64,000 nt of DNA from a virus. A program made the translations under genes and the position numbers. The notes under the pieces were generated by a model. That model searched no databases. It was given only the letters and a program-made list of their open reading frames with translations, and was not told where the DNA came from. The stretch spans positions 44,841 through 108,840 of IMG/VR virus record IMGVR_UViG_3300044617_000796, one strand, 5' to 3'. Each line of letters starts with the position of its first letter. Within the stretch, counting starts at the first letter, position 1. Below, piece after piece: positions 28,984 to 38,215 of the stretch.

Positions 28984-30633
28984 CTACAGTTTATTGATTG
29001 TTAAAAGCTCTGGATCATCAATTGAAAAGCTAATTCCCATTGATTTGCCATCGCTTGATGGAATTAATTGACCATTCATTTGGCTTGATAAAACAGATAC
29101 ATTCTGATCTTCATTAGTAACAAAGAATTTCTTCTTACCAATTTGCATGATCAACCCACCAATTTCTGTTTCGTAAATCTGATAGTTCAAACCACCAAAT
29201 TCACCAAGGTCTTCAATATTAACCCAGAAACCAGCTTCGTTCACATTCAAAATGTTGTTCTCATATGAATCAACAATCAATCTACCGATCCGATTATCTG
29301 CCAGGTTTCTGAATTCTCTGAACATACTATCAGTAATTCCAGTTGAATAGTGATCGTACTCATGAATAATCGTAGATACAATTTCATAGATATTAGAATT
29401 GGTAGCATGACTATGTTCAATAACAATTTGACGCTCACTAATGTCTTTACCAACATTAAAGGTATAACCAAGCGCATCGTTTGATTTTGACTTGAACACA
29501 CCCAATGGCTTATTCATTTTCAAAAGTCCTGGCTCATATGATTCAGCAATTTTCAAAGCTTTAATAAGTTTAGGAAATTTACTGATATCAAGATCAATAT
29601 CATAAGTAAATTCTTCAGTTATGAGTTCGCCAGCTAAATCAACTTTTGCTTCCTTTAGAAGACTATAGAAACCTTCAGATAAACACTTAACTGGGTTACT
29701 GCCTCTGTTCTTAATAAAGGAATCAATTCCTGGAATTAATGATTCAGTAGGGCTAAGCAATACTGCGTTATCGCCATAGATTTTATTGAATACAATATTC
29801 CATTCACGGCAAGGACTGACATAATGGTATGTTGATTCTGAAATAACATCAAATTCCCAAACTCTATTTTGTTTATCAATAACAAGTTTGAAAATCTTCT
29901 TGATTTCATCCTCATTGTCAAGCCTTGCAATAACCTTTGCGATTTCGTATGAAACACTATATATGCTTTTGATCTGCCTATCCTCATTCAATACGGCATT
30001 ATTAATCTCATAGTTATACATATTGTTTCGTTCATCGCCTTCGTGAACCATTACTGATTTGCAATAAATACGCAATGGTCCTTCTATTGCTTCAAGCATT
30101 GAAGATTGGTTTGGTTTGTTACCATAAACAGAAATTACTTTATGATCGTCACAGAAGAAAAAATTATGGTTGTTATAAACTTCCATAATACCTGGGGATG
30201 CAGTAATATAAACACTGAATTCACCAGGTTTAGCTTTTTCAATTGATTCAACAATCTCTCGCTTCCATTCCCCGCTATCCTTAGCATTAGAAACAGCCTC
30301 ACGATAAATTTGAAACTCATCTTCCCAGCTCATAATTCCAGCTTCCAATGTAAATGAAGATGGCTTTACGAATCCATTACAGTAATCGTAGTAGATTGAG
30401 TTGATGCCATTCTCATCAATTGATTTGTACTTTAGAATGTAATCGCCTTCACTATCGCTACCAGTAAAGACCCATTCCAAACCCATTCTTAAGGCTGCAA
30501 TTGGAGCATACTTAATTCCAGAACCAAATTGACCAATGGTATCTGGATTATCCCGTTTAGTTGATAGACCAAGTTTTTCCAAACTTAGTCTATTAACTGA
30601 ATCAGTGTAATTTGTTATTTTGATGTAGGACAT
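28984..30633 (-). CDS. GHKL-type ATPase with zinc-peptidase motif
   Basis: 549 aa. The N-terminus looks like a GHKL (Hsp90/MutL/histidine-kinase) ATP site: an early Asn/Asp helix, then TIGQFGSGIKYAPIAALR (residues about 32-49) as the glycine-rich lid. The C-terminal third has TIIHEYDHYSTG with HEYDH at 424-428, a zincin active site. T4 rIIA is a precedent for a phage GHKL protein, but the fusion to a peptidase motif is unusual. An ATP-gated protease acting on a host protein is a reasonable guess. Largest protein of the accessory operon. Confidence 0.7.
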   Translation of the reverse strand: MSYIKITNYTDSVNRLSLEKLGLSTKRDNPDTIGQFGSGIKYAPIAALRMGLEWVFTGSDSEGDYILKYKSIDENGINSIYYDYCNGFVKPSSFTLEAGIMSWEDEFQIYREAVSNAKDSGEWKREIVESIEKAKPGEFSVYITASPGIMEVYNNHNFFFCDDHKVISVYGNKPNQSSMLEAIEGPLRIYCKSVMVHEGDERNNMYNYEINNAVLNEDRQIKSIYSVSYEIAKVIARLDNEDEIKKIFKLVIDKQNRVWEFDVISESTYHYVSPCREWNIVFNKIYGDNAVLLSPTESLIPGIDSFIKNRGSNPVKCLSEGFYSLLKEAKVDLAGELITEEFTYDIDLDISKFPKLIKALKIAESYEPGLLKMNKPLGVFKSKSNDALGYTFNVGKDISERQIVIEHSHATNSNIYEIVSTIIHEYDHYSTGITDSMFREFRNLADNRIGRLIVDSYENNILNVNEAGFWVNIEDLGEFGGLNYQIYETEIGGLIMQIGKKKFFVTNEDQNVSVLSSQMNGQLIPSSDGKSMGISFSIDDPELLTINKL

Positions 30634-30647
30634 TTTTTAACCTCTTT

Positions 30648-31277
30648 CTATTTCAATGATAATGATGTAAGGATACGGCTCTTATTGTATTCAGTATATT
30701 GTAGAGCATCAAGAACTTCGCTAATTTCTAGAATAGAAAATGAACGAAGCATTACTTTTTCTTCTTCAATAACAGTTGGTTGGACAATACCTTCTGTTTG
30801 CTTCTTCATATAACCTTCAATAATGGCTTCTACTGATTTGATATATAGACTACCAGTATGGCAAGGAGAATCATAATTAAAAGATGTAAGCAATTCGTCA
30901 GCTAATGCTATAGCATCAGGTTCATCTAAATAATTACCTACTTCACGAGCAATGTCTTTATAATCAAGATTGCTTGCAATTGTATCCATATCCAAATAAT
31001 CTTCTAAATCAATAGAATTAAGAACACCTTCAACTTCATCGTTCCAGTCATGATTGCTAAGACCTGATTCAATCACATCTTCAAAATCGTAATTCTGAAT
31101 GATTTGCTCAACCTGATCGTCAGTCATTGTATAGTCTTTAAACATTTCAATTAACTGTTCTGATGGGAATGTCATTGTTGCTACGACATCTTTTACTTTT
31201 GCTGCTTCCATTTTATTTTCTCCAATCGGTGTGTTTATATAATTCCCTGCTACTTCTGTTCTCTCTAAATATTCCAT
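30648..31277 (-). CDS. hypothetical acidic protein
   Basis: 209 aa, very acidic through the middle (DFEDVIESGLSNHDWNDEVE), helical. The usual start may be the internal ATG of MEAAKVKDV. Next to the GHKL protein, so a partner role is possible. Family not recognised. Confidence 0.65.
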   Translation of the reverse strand: MEYLERTEVAGNYINTPIGENKMEAAKVKDVVATMTFPSEQLIEMFKDYTMTDDQVEQIIQNYDFEDVIESGLSNHDWNDEVEGVLNSIDLEDYLDMDTIASNLDYKDIAREVGNYLDEPDAIALADELLTSFNYDSPCHTGSLYIKSVEAIIEGYMKKQTEGIVQPTVIEEEKVMLRSFSILEISEVLDALQYTEYNKSRILTSLSLK

Positions 31278-31672
31278 TAGAAATACCTTTCAGCTTCCCA
31301 TTCAACATATCTAAACATTGCTGAACCTTCATTAATTTTTCTTCTTGCACCATCAAACCAATCTAAGAAAACATATTGTGCTGATTCAACAACATTGTCT
31401 TCATTAATAATTGCTTCAATATGTGACGAAGGACCACCACCACTTAATTCAATTGTTAATAGTCTCTTCATACTTGAGCCAGCTGCATATTCATAAATTG
31501 TTTGATTATCAATTTCTTCATCTTCAACTTGCTTAAGCAATTCTTTATCGTCTTCATCATCTTCATCAAGATCGTCATCATATACCCTAAACATAAGTTC
31601 AAGATAATCATCTGCTCTACGATATTCTTCTTCAATACGCTCTTGACATGTTTTTTGTTTTGTATTTGACAT
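31277..31672 (-). CDS. hypothetical acidic protein
   Basis: 131 aa with an Asp/Glu run (YDDDLDEDDEDDKELL) after a helical start. ATG/TAA junctions with both neighbours (1 bp). Family not recognised. Confidence 0.65.
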   Translation of the reverse strand: MSNTKQKTCQERIEEEYRRADDYLELMFRVYDDDLDEDDEDDKELLKQVEDEEIDNQTIYEYAAGSSMKRLLTIELSGGGPSSHIEAIINEDNVVESAQYVFLDWFDGARRKINEGSAMFRYVEWEAERYF

Positions 31673-32160
31673 TACATCTCCTCTATATAGTTAATATAAT
31701 CTTTATATGTTTCTTTTGTTGGATATTGAATTGTTAGCCTGATAAACTCAAGCAAACATTTAATTTTGTCTTTGAAGGACAAAAACTTTTCTATTTCAAG
31801 ATACTCTTCAAATGTATCTGCATGTGTTTTATAAACAAACTTACCTTGATCATAAGATGTAAATGGCTTTAACCAACCATTACTTCTACCATCTGTAGAG
31901 AACCCAGAATAACCATAAGCAACTGCAATATTCATTGCTTTATCAAAGAAATAATATTGCACCGCTTCATAAATAATTTCATTTGTTTCATCTGAGTTCA
32001 GAGGGTTAAAATTCAGATGATGCATTTTAATATTAATAGCCAAACGACCATTGTGAATATCTTTATCTCTGTCAATACTAGACCAGTTATATTGAACCCT
32101 TTCTTTTTTATAAAATTCAATATCTCTATTATCTGAGTATACATTTTTCATATAAGACAT
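31672..32160 (-). CDS. hypothetical protein
   Basis: 162 aa from the ATG at 32160, just past the previous stop (an ATG at 32178 would overlap it). Tyr-rich, with KMHHLNFNPLNSDETNEIIY and a C-terminal helix. Family not recognised. Confidence 0.65.
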   Translation of the reverse strand: MSYMKNVYSDNRDIEFYKKERVQYNWSSIDRDKDIHNGRLAINIKMHHLNFNPLNSDETNEIIYEAVQYYFFDKAMNIAVAYGYSGFSTDGRSNGWLKPFTSYDQGKFVYKTHADTFEEYLEIEKFLSFKDKIKCLLEFIRLTIQYPTKETYKDYINYIEEM

Positions 32161-32162
32161 AA

Positions 32163-32540
32163 TCAGTACCCATCCCATCTATCTTTTTCATATGATGTTT
32201 CACATTCAGGACATTCAAAATAAACTGTTCCTCTATATTCTTCTTTTAATATTTCACCTGAGAAATCACAAGGTAATTCAGTAATTTTATCTGAATGATA
32301 AAAGCCATTGATTTCACTCATTAATTTCTTAAGGCGAGTTTCAATTGAATACTCACTGATATTGCCATTTCTTTTAAATTCATTAAACAAAGAAAGTGCA
32401 TGATCACTAAGTTTGTACAACTCTTTTCTTGTAATTAGTACATATTCCATGTCTGCGCTGCAATCAAAATGTTCTTCAAATTCATTGCCCCCAGCAATTT
32501 CATATTCATTACCAGTAACTCCTGGTGGATAATTACTCAT
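32163..32540 (-). CDS. hypothetical protein with C-terminal zinc knuckle
   Basis: 125 aa from the ATG behind GGAGAAAGCT. The C-terminal CDFSGEILK, then ECPECETSYEKDRWDG supplies up to three Cys; the N-terminus is acidic. Family not recognised. Confidence 0.65.
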   Translation of the reverse strand: MSNYPPGVTGNEYEIAGGNEFEEHFDCSADMEYVLITRKELYKLSDHALSLFNEFKRNGNISEYSIETRLKKLMSEINGFYHSDKITELPCDFSGEILKEEYRGTVYFECPECETSYEKDRWDGY

Positions 32541-32562
32541 AGCTTTCTCCAATCTTTTCTTA

Positions 32563-32600
32563 TTGGGGCTAGATTAGTGATCAGCCTAACCTAGCCCCAA
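32563..32600. promoter_or_regulatory. strong hairpin between genes
   Basis: TTGGGGCTAG with CTAGCCCCAA (10 bp) and further inner pairing (ATTAG with CTAAC). No T-run on the minus strand, so RNA processing or mRNA protection fits better than termination. Confidence 0.5.
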
Positions 32601-32603
32601 AGC

Positions 32604-32924
32604 TTATTTTGATTTTTTTATTTGTGTTATTGTTTTGTTTATAACAATTGGGACTATTTCAGAATAGTCAATTACATTATAAACTTTCTTAATTGAATTT
32701 CTTTCACGAGAAGAAAAGCCTCCCCAAACACCATGCTCTATGTTTTCATTTAAAGCATAAGATAAGCATTCGGTTTGAACTTTGCAATCACCACAAAATT
32801 CTCTTGCTTTACTAATTTTCTTTGTGCTGTACCTTCCATTTTCAGTTTCAAAAAAGAAAATATCTAATGGATGTTTTTTGCATTTAGCAAAATCTCTCCA
32901 CTCTTCCCGTCTAGTTTTAGCCAT
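32604..32924 (-). CDS. WhiB-family iron-sulfur regulator
   Basis: 106 aa. The four WhiB cysteines are C15, C44, C47 and C53 (CxxC-x5-C), with GVWGG at 65-69 and a basic, Lys-rich C-terminus. WhiB proteins bind a 4Fe-4S cluster and the main sigma factor, and occur only in actinobacteria and their phages. Phage copies can take over host WhiB promoters. It may regulate early host or phage transcription. Confidence 0.92.
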   Translation of the reverse strand: MAKTRREEWRDFAKCKKHPLDIFFFETENGRYSTKKISKAREFCGDCKVQTECLSYALNENIEHGVWGGFSSRERNSIKKVYNVIDYSEIVPIVINKTITQIKKSK

Positions 32925-32927
32925 TAA

Positions 32928-33296
32928 TTACTCCTTATCTTTGTCTTCGTAATAAGGCATGTTTGGATTTTCATGCAACTGATTCATGGTACCTTCTTGA
33001 TATGCTTTATGATACTCATCCATATCAATTTCAGCTAACTCAATAATTGTTGACAAGTGATGTAACAAAGATAGTATAACGCTAACACTTCTATCGTCAT
33101 CAAGTTCACCTTCAACATCGCAAGCAATATTAAGTATTGACATTGATAACTGAGCTCTACTTGTTTTATCTTCATAGTTTGTTGTACATAACTTATTCAG
33201 AACTGATTGCATTATTACTACAAAATCAGTTTCATCACTAAATCCAGTAGGAATTCTATCCTTACCAGCATCATCTAAATCATCTAAATTAAACAT
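32928..33296 (-). CDS. hypothetical acidic protein
   Basis: 122 aa from the ATG 3 nt after AAGGAGA (the longer reading enters the upstream gene). Helical, acidic (LHHLSTIIELAEIDMDEYHK). Followed by WhiB. Confidence 0.65.
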   Translation of the reverse strand: MFNLDDLDDAGKDRIPTGFSDETDFVVIMQSVLNKLCTTNYEDKTSRAQLSMSILNIACDVEGELDDDRSVSVILSLLHHLSTIIELAEIDMDEYHKAYQEGTMNQLHENPNMPYYEDKDKE

Positions 33297-33303
33297 ATTC
33301 TCC

Positions 33304-33909
33304 TTAGTTTGCGTATAGGTCAAAATCAATATCTGTTACTTCTTCTGGAACATAATGATGTTCCCATTGATCATGTTGTCTAATTTCACCATTAGCAAAT
33401 ATCAATTGCCCAGCAAAACACATTCCTGGTTCTTCATAATGAATATAACCATTTAGTGTAGGAAATTGTTTAACAATAGCTTCTGCTAATTCATCACAAC
33501 CAGGAGCCCATGCTGTATCATATTCAAAATGAATACTTGCATTACCTGTTAATACAGAAACACCATTTTCAAAATCAACATCACCATCTTCTAGATGTGG
33601 ATAATTAATTTTTGTTTCATAGGAAATGCTTTCAGCATTCATATTGTAATCACCCCATTTAGTTCCCCATTTACTATTGCACCAATCGTACCAGTTATCA
33701 TGACCATATTTATTAATCAAATCTACATTGCCTTCTTTTGAAGGTGATGTAGTTCCTTCTAATTCTTTCGGCATTGGGATCAATGATTCAAATAGATTGT
33801 ATTCATTTTCATCTTTATCATCACCATCATTTTTTACAAGGGCGATGAATTTTTCTACATCATCAATTGGACCAGTTATTCCTAACCTGTTACTGCAATG
33901 ATTTGGCAT
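33304..33909 (-). CDS. DUF1281-like (YubB ferredoxin-fold) protein
   Basis: 201 aa. Starts MPNHCSNRLGITGP and has the DUF1281 features FESLIPMPKELEGT, YDWCNSKWGTKWG, TAWAPGCDELAEAIVKQFP and YEEPGMCFAGQL. The family is common on plasmids and phages; the name refers only to its fold and its function is unknown. Confidence 0.85.
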   Translation of the reverse strand: MPNHCSNRLGITGPIDDVEKFIALVKNDGDDKDENEYNLFESLIPMPKELEGTTSPSKEGNVDLINKYGHDNWYDWCNSKWGTKWGDYNMNAESISYETKINYPHLEDGDVDFENGVSVLTGNASIHFEYDTAWAPGCDELAEAIVKQFPTLNGYIHYEEPGMCFAGQLIFANGEIRQHDQWEHHYVPEEVTDIDFDLYAN

Positions 33910-33910
33910 T

Positions 33911-34594
33911 TTAAAACTCCATTTCTAGTTGATTCGGATTATATTTTGATATTTCATTTACTGAAAACTTTGGTCTTTCTAAACTAACTTCATCGCAGAA
34001 ATCAAACCATTTCTGATAATTTTCTGCACTCCAATATTGCAAATTATAGATTGCCATCATGACATCATTATCTTTAAATCCTGATCTAACATCAATATCC
34101 ATATTTATATTTAGCTCATGATAAACTTCAGAAGCCCAGTCTGGATTATTGACAATATCTACATAGCCAGGACTGATGTAATTCCAAAATTCAATACTGT
34201 CAATATTGTCATCATCAATCATTTTGTCGTATGTTTCTTCATCAGCAACTGGATAGTCATCTAATTTGTCTAACCATTCCATTGCTAAATAGAATGAAGA
34301 TGCGATAACTTTTTTGTCTGTATCATCTTCATAAACACGACAAACTAATCTATCAACATTACCAACAGCCCAATGTGCATAGTTTTCAATTCTGAAATCT
34401 TCAGGAAAAATGCCCATCAATTCTTCAGTAATATATTTGAAGTTTGCTTTTTCTAATGCATCAGAGTCTCTATTCTGATCAATATTAGTAAAGCCCCAAG
34501 TATCAAACATATCTTTGCTACCCCAATAACCGAATTCTTCTGGTTTAGTTGTAGCTTGTCTAGCAAATTCTTCTATGTTTTCAACATATGACAT
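33911..34594 (-). CDS. hypothetical protein, actinophage type
   Basis: 227 aa, acidic. ENYAHWAVGNVDRLVCRVYE and a following DKLDDYPVADEETYD segment recur in actinophage proteins of unknown function. No catalytic motif. Confidence 0.7.
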   Translation of the reverse strand: MSYVENIEEFARQATTKPEEFGYWGSKDMFDTWGFTNIDQNRDSDALEKANFKYITEELMGIFPEDFRIENYAHWAVGNVDRLVCRVYEDDTDKKVIASSFYLAMEWLDKLDDYPVADEETYDKMIDDDNIDSIEFWNYISPGYVDIVNNPDWASEVYHELNINMDIDVRSGFKDNDVMMAIYNLQYWSAENYQKWFDFCDEVSLERPKFSVNEISKYNPNQLEMEF

Positions 34595-34617
34595 ACCATC
34601 TCCTATTCAGGTATATT

Positions 34618-34650
34618 AAAATGGGGCTACTGATTTCTCAGTAGCCCCAG
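34618..34650 (-). terminator. hairpin ahead of the 33911 gene
   Basis: TGGGGCTACTGA-TTTC-TCAGTAGCCCCA, 12-bp perfect stem; on the minus strand four T follow. Probable partial terminator after the 34663 gene. Confidence 0.7.
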
Positions 34651-34662
34651 ATTGATTATTTA

Positions 34663-35133
34663 TTATTGTTGTTCTTGGTTATAGCATTCAATTAATTCTG
34701 CAATTGCTTCAGCAAGATCGCCTCTTGCATCACCATAATCAAAAACTGCATTCTCTTTATCATCTTCAAAAGAAATTGCACTTCCAATTTTATTGTCAGT
34801 AGTTGCGTTTACGGTAAGCATAACCCTTCTTCTTTCTGGATGCTTAGAGGGTGCTATTTGTTCATCTTCATTATCACCATCTTTAATTGGTGCCGCCCAA
34901 CCACAAGTTACAAATGTAAAGAAGTTATAACCTTTCATTTTCCAAATGGTATTGAATGGGTTAAGCATTTCATAAACATCTCCGTTCTCAGAGATTTTAT
35001 CAAATGTGATTTGGTTATTCTCATCCATCTTAACACCATACATCAATGCTTTACCCATATTATAATCGGCAGGCATTTGTTTTTGAATTGTTTCTACTAC
35101 TTCTTTGAATTCTGATTCTGTCAATGTTTTCAC
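34663..35133 (-). CDS. hypothetical protein
   Basis: 156 aa, mixed alpha/beta (MADYNMGKALMYGVK-like helix, then FFTFVTCGWAAPIKDG). Ends in a Gln/Glu helix. Family not recognised. Confidence 0.65.
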   Translation of the reverse strand: MKTLTESEFKEVVETIQKQMPADYNMGKALMYGVKMDENNQITFDKISENGDVYEMLNPFNTIWKMKGYNFFTFVTCGWAAPIKDGDNEDEQIAPSKHPERRRVMLTVNATTDNKIGSAISFEDDKENAVFDYGDARGDLAEAIAELIECYNQEQQ

Positions 35134-35134
35134 T

Positions 35135-35470
35135 TCAGTTTCCTTTGTTTGCTTTTTCGGATATTTTTTCTTTTGCTATTTCATCCCAATTTCTTGGAAG
35201 ATTCCATTCTACTTTTAATGCCAAAGTTTCTTCTTCTTCAACTTCATCATTATAAGTAATAATAACTTCACCATAAGAACCAAAGTCATGCTGTTGCCAA
35301 TGCTTTTTAAATTGCATTCCTTTATGATTTGCCACTTCTGGGTACATTCTATTTAACTGATCAATGTAGGTTTCCATCTCTTTACTACATTGTTCACGAA
35401 AATTATCATCACCAACTTGAGCACAATTTTCATCTCCAGGTGTTGGTCCTAAATATAAATAATCAATCAT
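35135..35470 (-). CDS. hypothetical protein
   Basis: 111 aa; YLGPTPGDENCAQVGDDNFR near the start, then helices and an acidic strand (EVIITYNDEVEEEETLAL). Small phage proteins with GPTP..E.C..VG starts are common and uncharacterised. Confidence 0.65.
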   Translation of the reverse strand: MIDYLYLGPTPGDENCAQVGDDNFREQCSKEMETYIDQLNRMYPEVANHKGMQFKKHWQQHDFGSYGEVIITYNDEVEEEETLALKVEWNLPRNWDEIAKEKISEKANKGN

Positions 35471-35609
35471 TTTCTTCTACCTCTCCGATTTCTTCTATTT
35501 TCCAATATTCATCAGGCATATCTTTTTGAGTCCAGCCTGTCTTTTCAGTCCAGTAATACTGAGGTTCAGCTATTTGCTTTACCCATCTCAATACTTTTAC
35601 TTTTCCCAT
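35463..35609 (-). CDS. small hypothetical protein
   Basis: 48 aa, with a WVKQIAEPQYYWTEKTGWTQ stretch and an acidic end. Overlaps the neighbours by 8 and 13 bp. Confidence 0.6.
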   Translation of the reverse strand: MGKVKVLRWVKQIAEPQYYWTEKTGWTQKDMPDEYWKIEEIGEVEEND

Positions 35610-36064
35610 TCCCCATCCTTATTTTGCTTTTCCAATATAATTTTTCCAGCTGACATATATTTCATTTGTTCTTTGCCAAAATCATAACTCCATGCCCAAT
35701 CACAACATAAATCATCTTCATACTTTGATGGATGCAGACCACTTAGGTTTTTAGTTTTATTTGGGAACAATGCAAATAATTTAACTGTGCAATCATGACA
35801 AGCATTTACTTTGATAATGTCTTTCTCTGACATACAATCAAAGAATTCGTCATAACCACCTACTAATTCAAAACTTACACCACCATCTAATTGATTAATC
35901 AAAGTGTTAGGAAACATAAAATCAGTATCTACTTCAGTTTCTTCAGCAGAAACCATATCATTTGATTCATCATCCCAAACTCTATTCCAGAATACTGGTT
36001 TTATTTTTTCACCACAACCATCACATTCACGCCAATCTTTTTTATTTAAAATTACTTTGCTCAT
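35597..36064 (-). CDS. zinc-binding hypothetical protein
   Basis: 155 aa. ECDGCGEKIKPVFWNRVW near the N-terminus and NACHDCTVKLFALFP in the middle form a four-Cys zinc site (CxxC ... CxxC); another CC pair follows. Function unknown. Confidence 0.7.
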   Translation of the reverse strand: MSKVILNKKDWRECDGCGEKIKPVFWNRVWDDESNDMVSAEETEVDTDFMFPNTLINQLDGGVSFELVGGYDEFFDCMSEKDIIKVNACHDCTVKLFALFPNKTKNLSGLHPSKYEDDLCCDWAWSYDFGKEQMKYMSAGKIILEKQNKDGEWEK

Positions 36065-36129
36065 ATTTTATCCTTTACTAAGATAGTGATTATTAATAAC
36101 ATCATTGAAAGAAGAAGGATTAAGTCCAT
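36061..36129 (-). CDS. possible 22-aa membrane peptide
   Basis: MDLILLLSMMLLIITILVKD plus two residues: a single hydrophobic helix ending at an ATGA overlap with the next gene. Fills an otherwise empty gap. No clear ribosome-binding site, so tentative. Confidence 0.35.
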   Translation of the reverse strand: MDLILLLSMMLLIITILVKDKI

Positions 36130-36137
36130 CGTTCTTA

Positions 36138-36509
36138 TTAAATTTCTTGCCAGATTCTTTGATAGTGCATGGTTTCTTCATCATTCTTTACTAGCCATAA
36201 AGAAATAACTTCTTTTCCAAGTTTACTATCATCACTGCCAATATATGGGTATGTCAATTGAATTGCATATTTGTATTTAGATATGAATTTCAAAGTTGAT
36301 TGATTTTGATCAACATACTTTGTAATGTTATAATCTGTTTCAAGATAATCTTTAACTTTGCCAATAAAAACATATTTGAAATACTTCTTATCAACTAGAC
36401 GAGGAGTAAATCCATCATTATTTTTATCGTTCTCAATAAGCCAAAGACGCTCAAGATGAATAAAGATTTCACCCTCTTCTGAATTTTTAAATTCTTTTAA
36501 AATGTTCAT
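36138..36509 (-). CDS. hypothetical protein
   Basis: 123 aa from the ATG in an ATGA overlap with the upstream small gene (the longer reading from 36533 starts inside it). Beta-rich (RLWLIENDKNNDGFTPRLVD). Family not recognised. Confidence 0.65.
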   Translation of the reverse strand: MNILKEFKNSEEGEIFIHLERLWLIENDKNNDGFTPRLVDKKYFKYVFIGKVKDYLETDYNITKYVDQNQSTLKFISKYKYAIQLTYPYIGSDDSKLGKEVISLWLVKNDEETMHYQRIWQEI

Positions 36510-36619
36510 CTGAATTTCAACTCCATTTCCCATATCTTCCAGCTTGGATTTTCATCAATATCTAATTCCCAATCATAAATTTCTTCACGCTCATAGTTTT
36601 CTAAATTTCTATTATCCAT
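36506..36619 (-). CDS. tiny hypothetical protein
   Basis: 37 aa, acidic, Trp/Tyr-rich (YEREEIYDWELDIDENPSWK). ATGA-coupled to the following gene. Confidence 0.5.
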   Translation of the reverse strand: MDNRNLENYEREEIYDWELDIDENPSWKIWEMELKFR

Positions 36620-36630
36620 GATTATTCCTT

Positions 36631-36861
36631 TCAATCAATTTGTTCTAATAGATCGGCTCTTACATTTAGTGATTTTAACTCTGTTTTCTTAACCCAGAAA
36701 TAATTACTTTTATGTAGTAATGCTGGGGTATATATTTTCCTAAATGCTCTCTCTGAAACATCTAGTCCAATTTTTTGACACTTATCAGCTAAGCAATATT
36801 CATAGCCTGCTTCAAATCTTTCTTCAATAAATTCTAGTTCACAATATATGCATTGAGCCAT
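36631..36861 (-). CDS. CxxC hypothetical protein
   Basis: 76 aa. CIYCELEFIEERFEAGYEYC then DKC: four Cys in the first 30 residues, a likely zinc site; basic C-terminal half. Overlaps the previous gene by 23 bp. Confidence 0.65.
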   Translation of the reverse strand: MAQCIYCELEFIEERFEAGYEYCLADKCQKIGLDVSERAFRKIYTPALLHKSNYFWVKKTELKSLNVRADLLEQID

Positions 36862-37057
36862 TTATCATTCTTTCTACTTGATCTTTTAATTCAAAAACTT
36901 GAGACTGAAGATTGATAATAGTTTTAGTATTTGATTCAACAATATCCATAAGAACACTTGTTCGTTGATCAAATTCTTTTGCTAATTCAATAGTATTTAA
37001 ACTTTCAATAGCAACCTTACCATTTTCTTTAGTATCAATCATATTCCATTTATTCAT
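36839..37057 (-). CDS. coiled-coil protein
   Basis: 72 aa, C-terminal half a coiled coil (ESNTKTIINLQSQVFELKDQ). Function unknown. Confidence 0.6.
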   Translation of the reverse strand: MNKWNMIDTKENGKVAIESLNTIELAKEFDQRTSVLMDIVESNTKTIINLQSQVFELKDQVERMINGSMHIL

Positions 37058-37257
37058 TACATTTCCTCTTTCAATAGAATTTTACAAATCTTTATTGCTT
37101 TATCTAGATTACGATTACCCTCATTAAGAATTTCACCATTACGCATAATCCAACGATAATCTTTTCTTCTAGAAATAGGGATATTCATTGAAGTAGTTAA
37201 TTTTTCCAACTCATTCAATAATTGATTTATTTGAATTTTGTCTAGTTTATCTTTCAC
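37057..37257 (-). CDS. hypothetical protein
   Basis: 66 aa, helical N-terminus (LDKIQINQLLNELEKLTTSM) and basic middle. Overlaps neighbours by 1 and 4 bp. Family not recognised. Confidence 0.6.
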   Translation of the reverse strand: MKDKLDKIQINQLLNELEKLTTSMNIPISRRKDYRWIMRNGEILNEGNRNLDKAIKICKILLKEEM

Positions 37258-37757
37258 TTCATCCTCGCTAATTTCTTAACATTTGAATTAATGCGCTTAT
37301 CAGTTTCTACTTTTTTAATTTCTGCTTTTTTGACATAAGAATTCAATTGATCAATATTTAATTGACTTGCTTCTTCAATATAACCATCAATTAATACATC
37401 AATACCCATTGATAAAATATCAATTACTGCTTTTACTTTTTCAATCTTTGACAAACGAATAAACCTACGGTCATCACCAAGATTATAATCTACACCTTGT
37501 CTTGCTTTACGAATAGCAGTAATTTTAATCAATGCTTTTAGCATAACAATTTCTTCTTCTGTTTCATAAGTTTCACAAACTAAATCAAATGATGTATGAA
37601 TTATTTCTTTGGCTTGTGGTTTTCTTCGGCTTAAGTTTGTCAAATCATTAAGGTTTACTTTAATAAAACCTTCACGCTCAACCTTAGGCAATGGAATATG
37701 ATATGCGTCAATGGTATCAATAAGACCACTGATATCATTTAAATTAATCTTTGTCAT
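37254..37757 (-). CDS. hypothetical protein
   Basis: 167 aa, helical and basic at the C-terminus (KKAEIKKVETDKRINSNVKK). The start INLNDISGLIDTI and a second KVNLNDLTNLSRRK resemble the NLxDL openings of the array paralogues at 16677 and 17309, but similarity does not continue. Confidence 0.6.
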   Translation of the reverse strand: MTKINLNDISGLIDTIDAYHIPLPKVEREGFIKVNLNDLTNLSRRKPQAKEIIHTSFDLVCETYETEEEIVMLKALIKITAIRKARQGVDYNLGDDRRFIRLSKIEKVKAVIDILSMGIDVLIDGYIEEASQLNIDQLNSYVKKAEIKKVETDKRINSNVKKLARMK

Positions 37758-38200
37758 GAGTTTCCCTTTTCGTTATAATAGTTGTTATAATATTCTTGTG
37801 TATATTGCTCTGTGTCAATTTTATTGTTATCTACTGACCAATTAAAATAATCTTGCTCTTTTCTAATATCAAGCAATGACACACCATTTACTTTTGTGTT
37901 ATGGATATCTGTTCCAGCAAGCCTATCTTTATTTATTGTAATAACTTTTGAATTAGTTGGAAACAATACTTTATCAAATTCAAATATAATATCGTCTGGC
38001 TTATTTGGATTGTAATCAATATCAATAACCTTAAAAGGAATCAAACGCTCTCTCTTTAACAAAGAGATTGTATCAAAGTAAACTTCTTTACCAGCATCAT
38101 AGATACCGATCCAATTAATTACATCTCCAACTTCTAAATTAGAAGCTGGGGTAAGATATTTATAATTACCATCTTTTGTAATTTCAGAGTGGGTTTTCAT
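37754..38200 (-). CDS. hypothetical protein
   Basis: 148 aa, beta-rich; VGDVINWIGIYDAGKEVYFD suggests an SH3-like barrel. ATGA overlap with the next gene. Family not recognised. Confidence 0.6.
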   Translation of the reverse strand: MKTHSEITKDGNYKYLTPASNLEVGDVINWIGIYDAGKEVYFDTISLLKRERLIPFKVIDIDYNPNKPDDIIFEFDKVLFPTNSKVITINKDRLAGTDIHNTKVNGVSLLDIRKEQDYFNWSVDNNKIDTEQYTQEYYNNYYNEKGNS

Positions 38201-38215
38201 TATTTATACCTTTCG

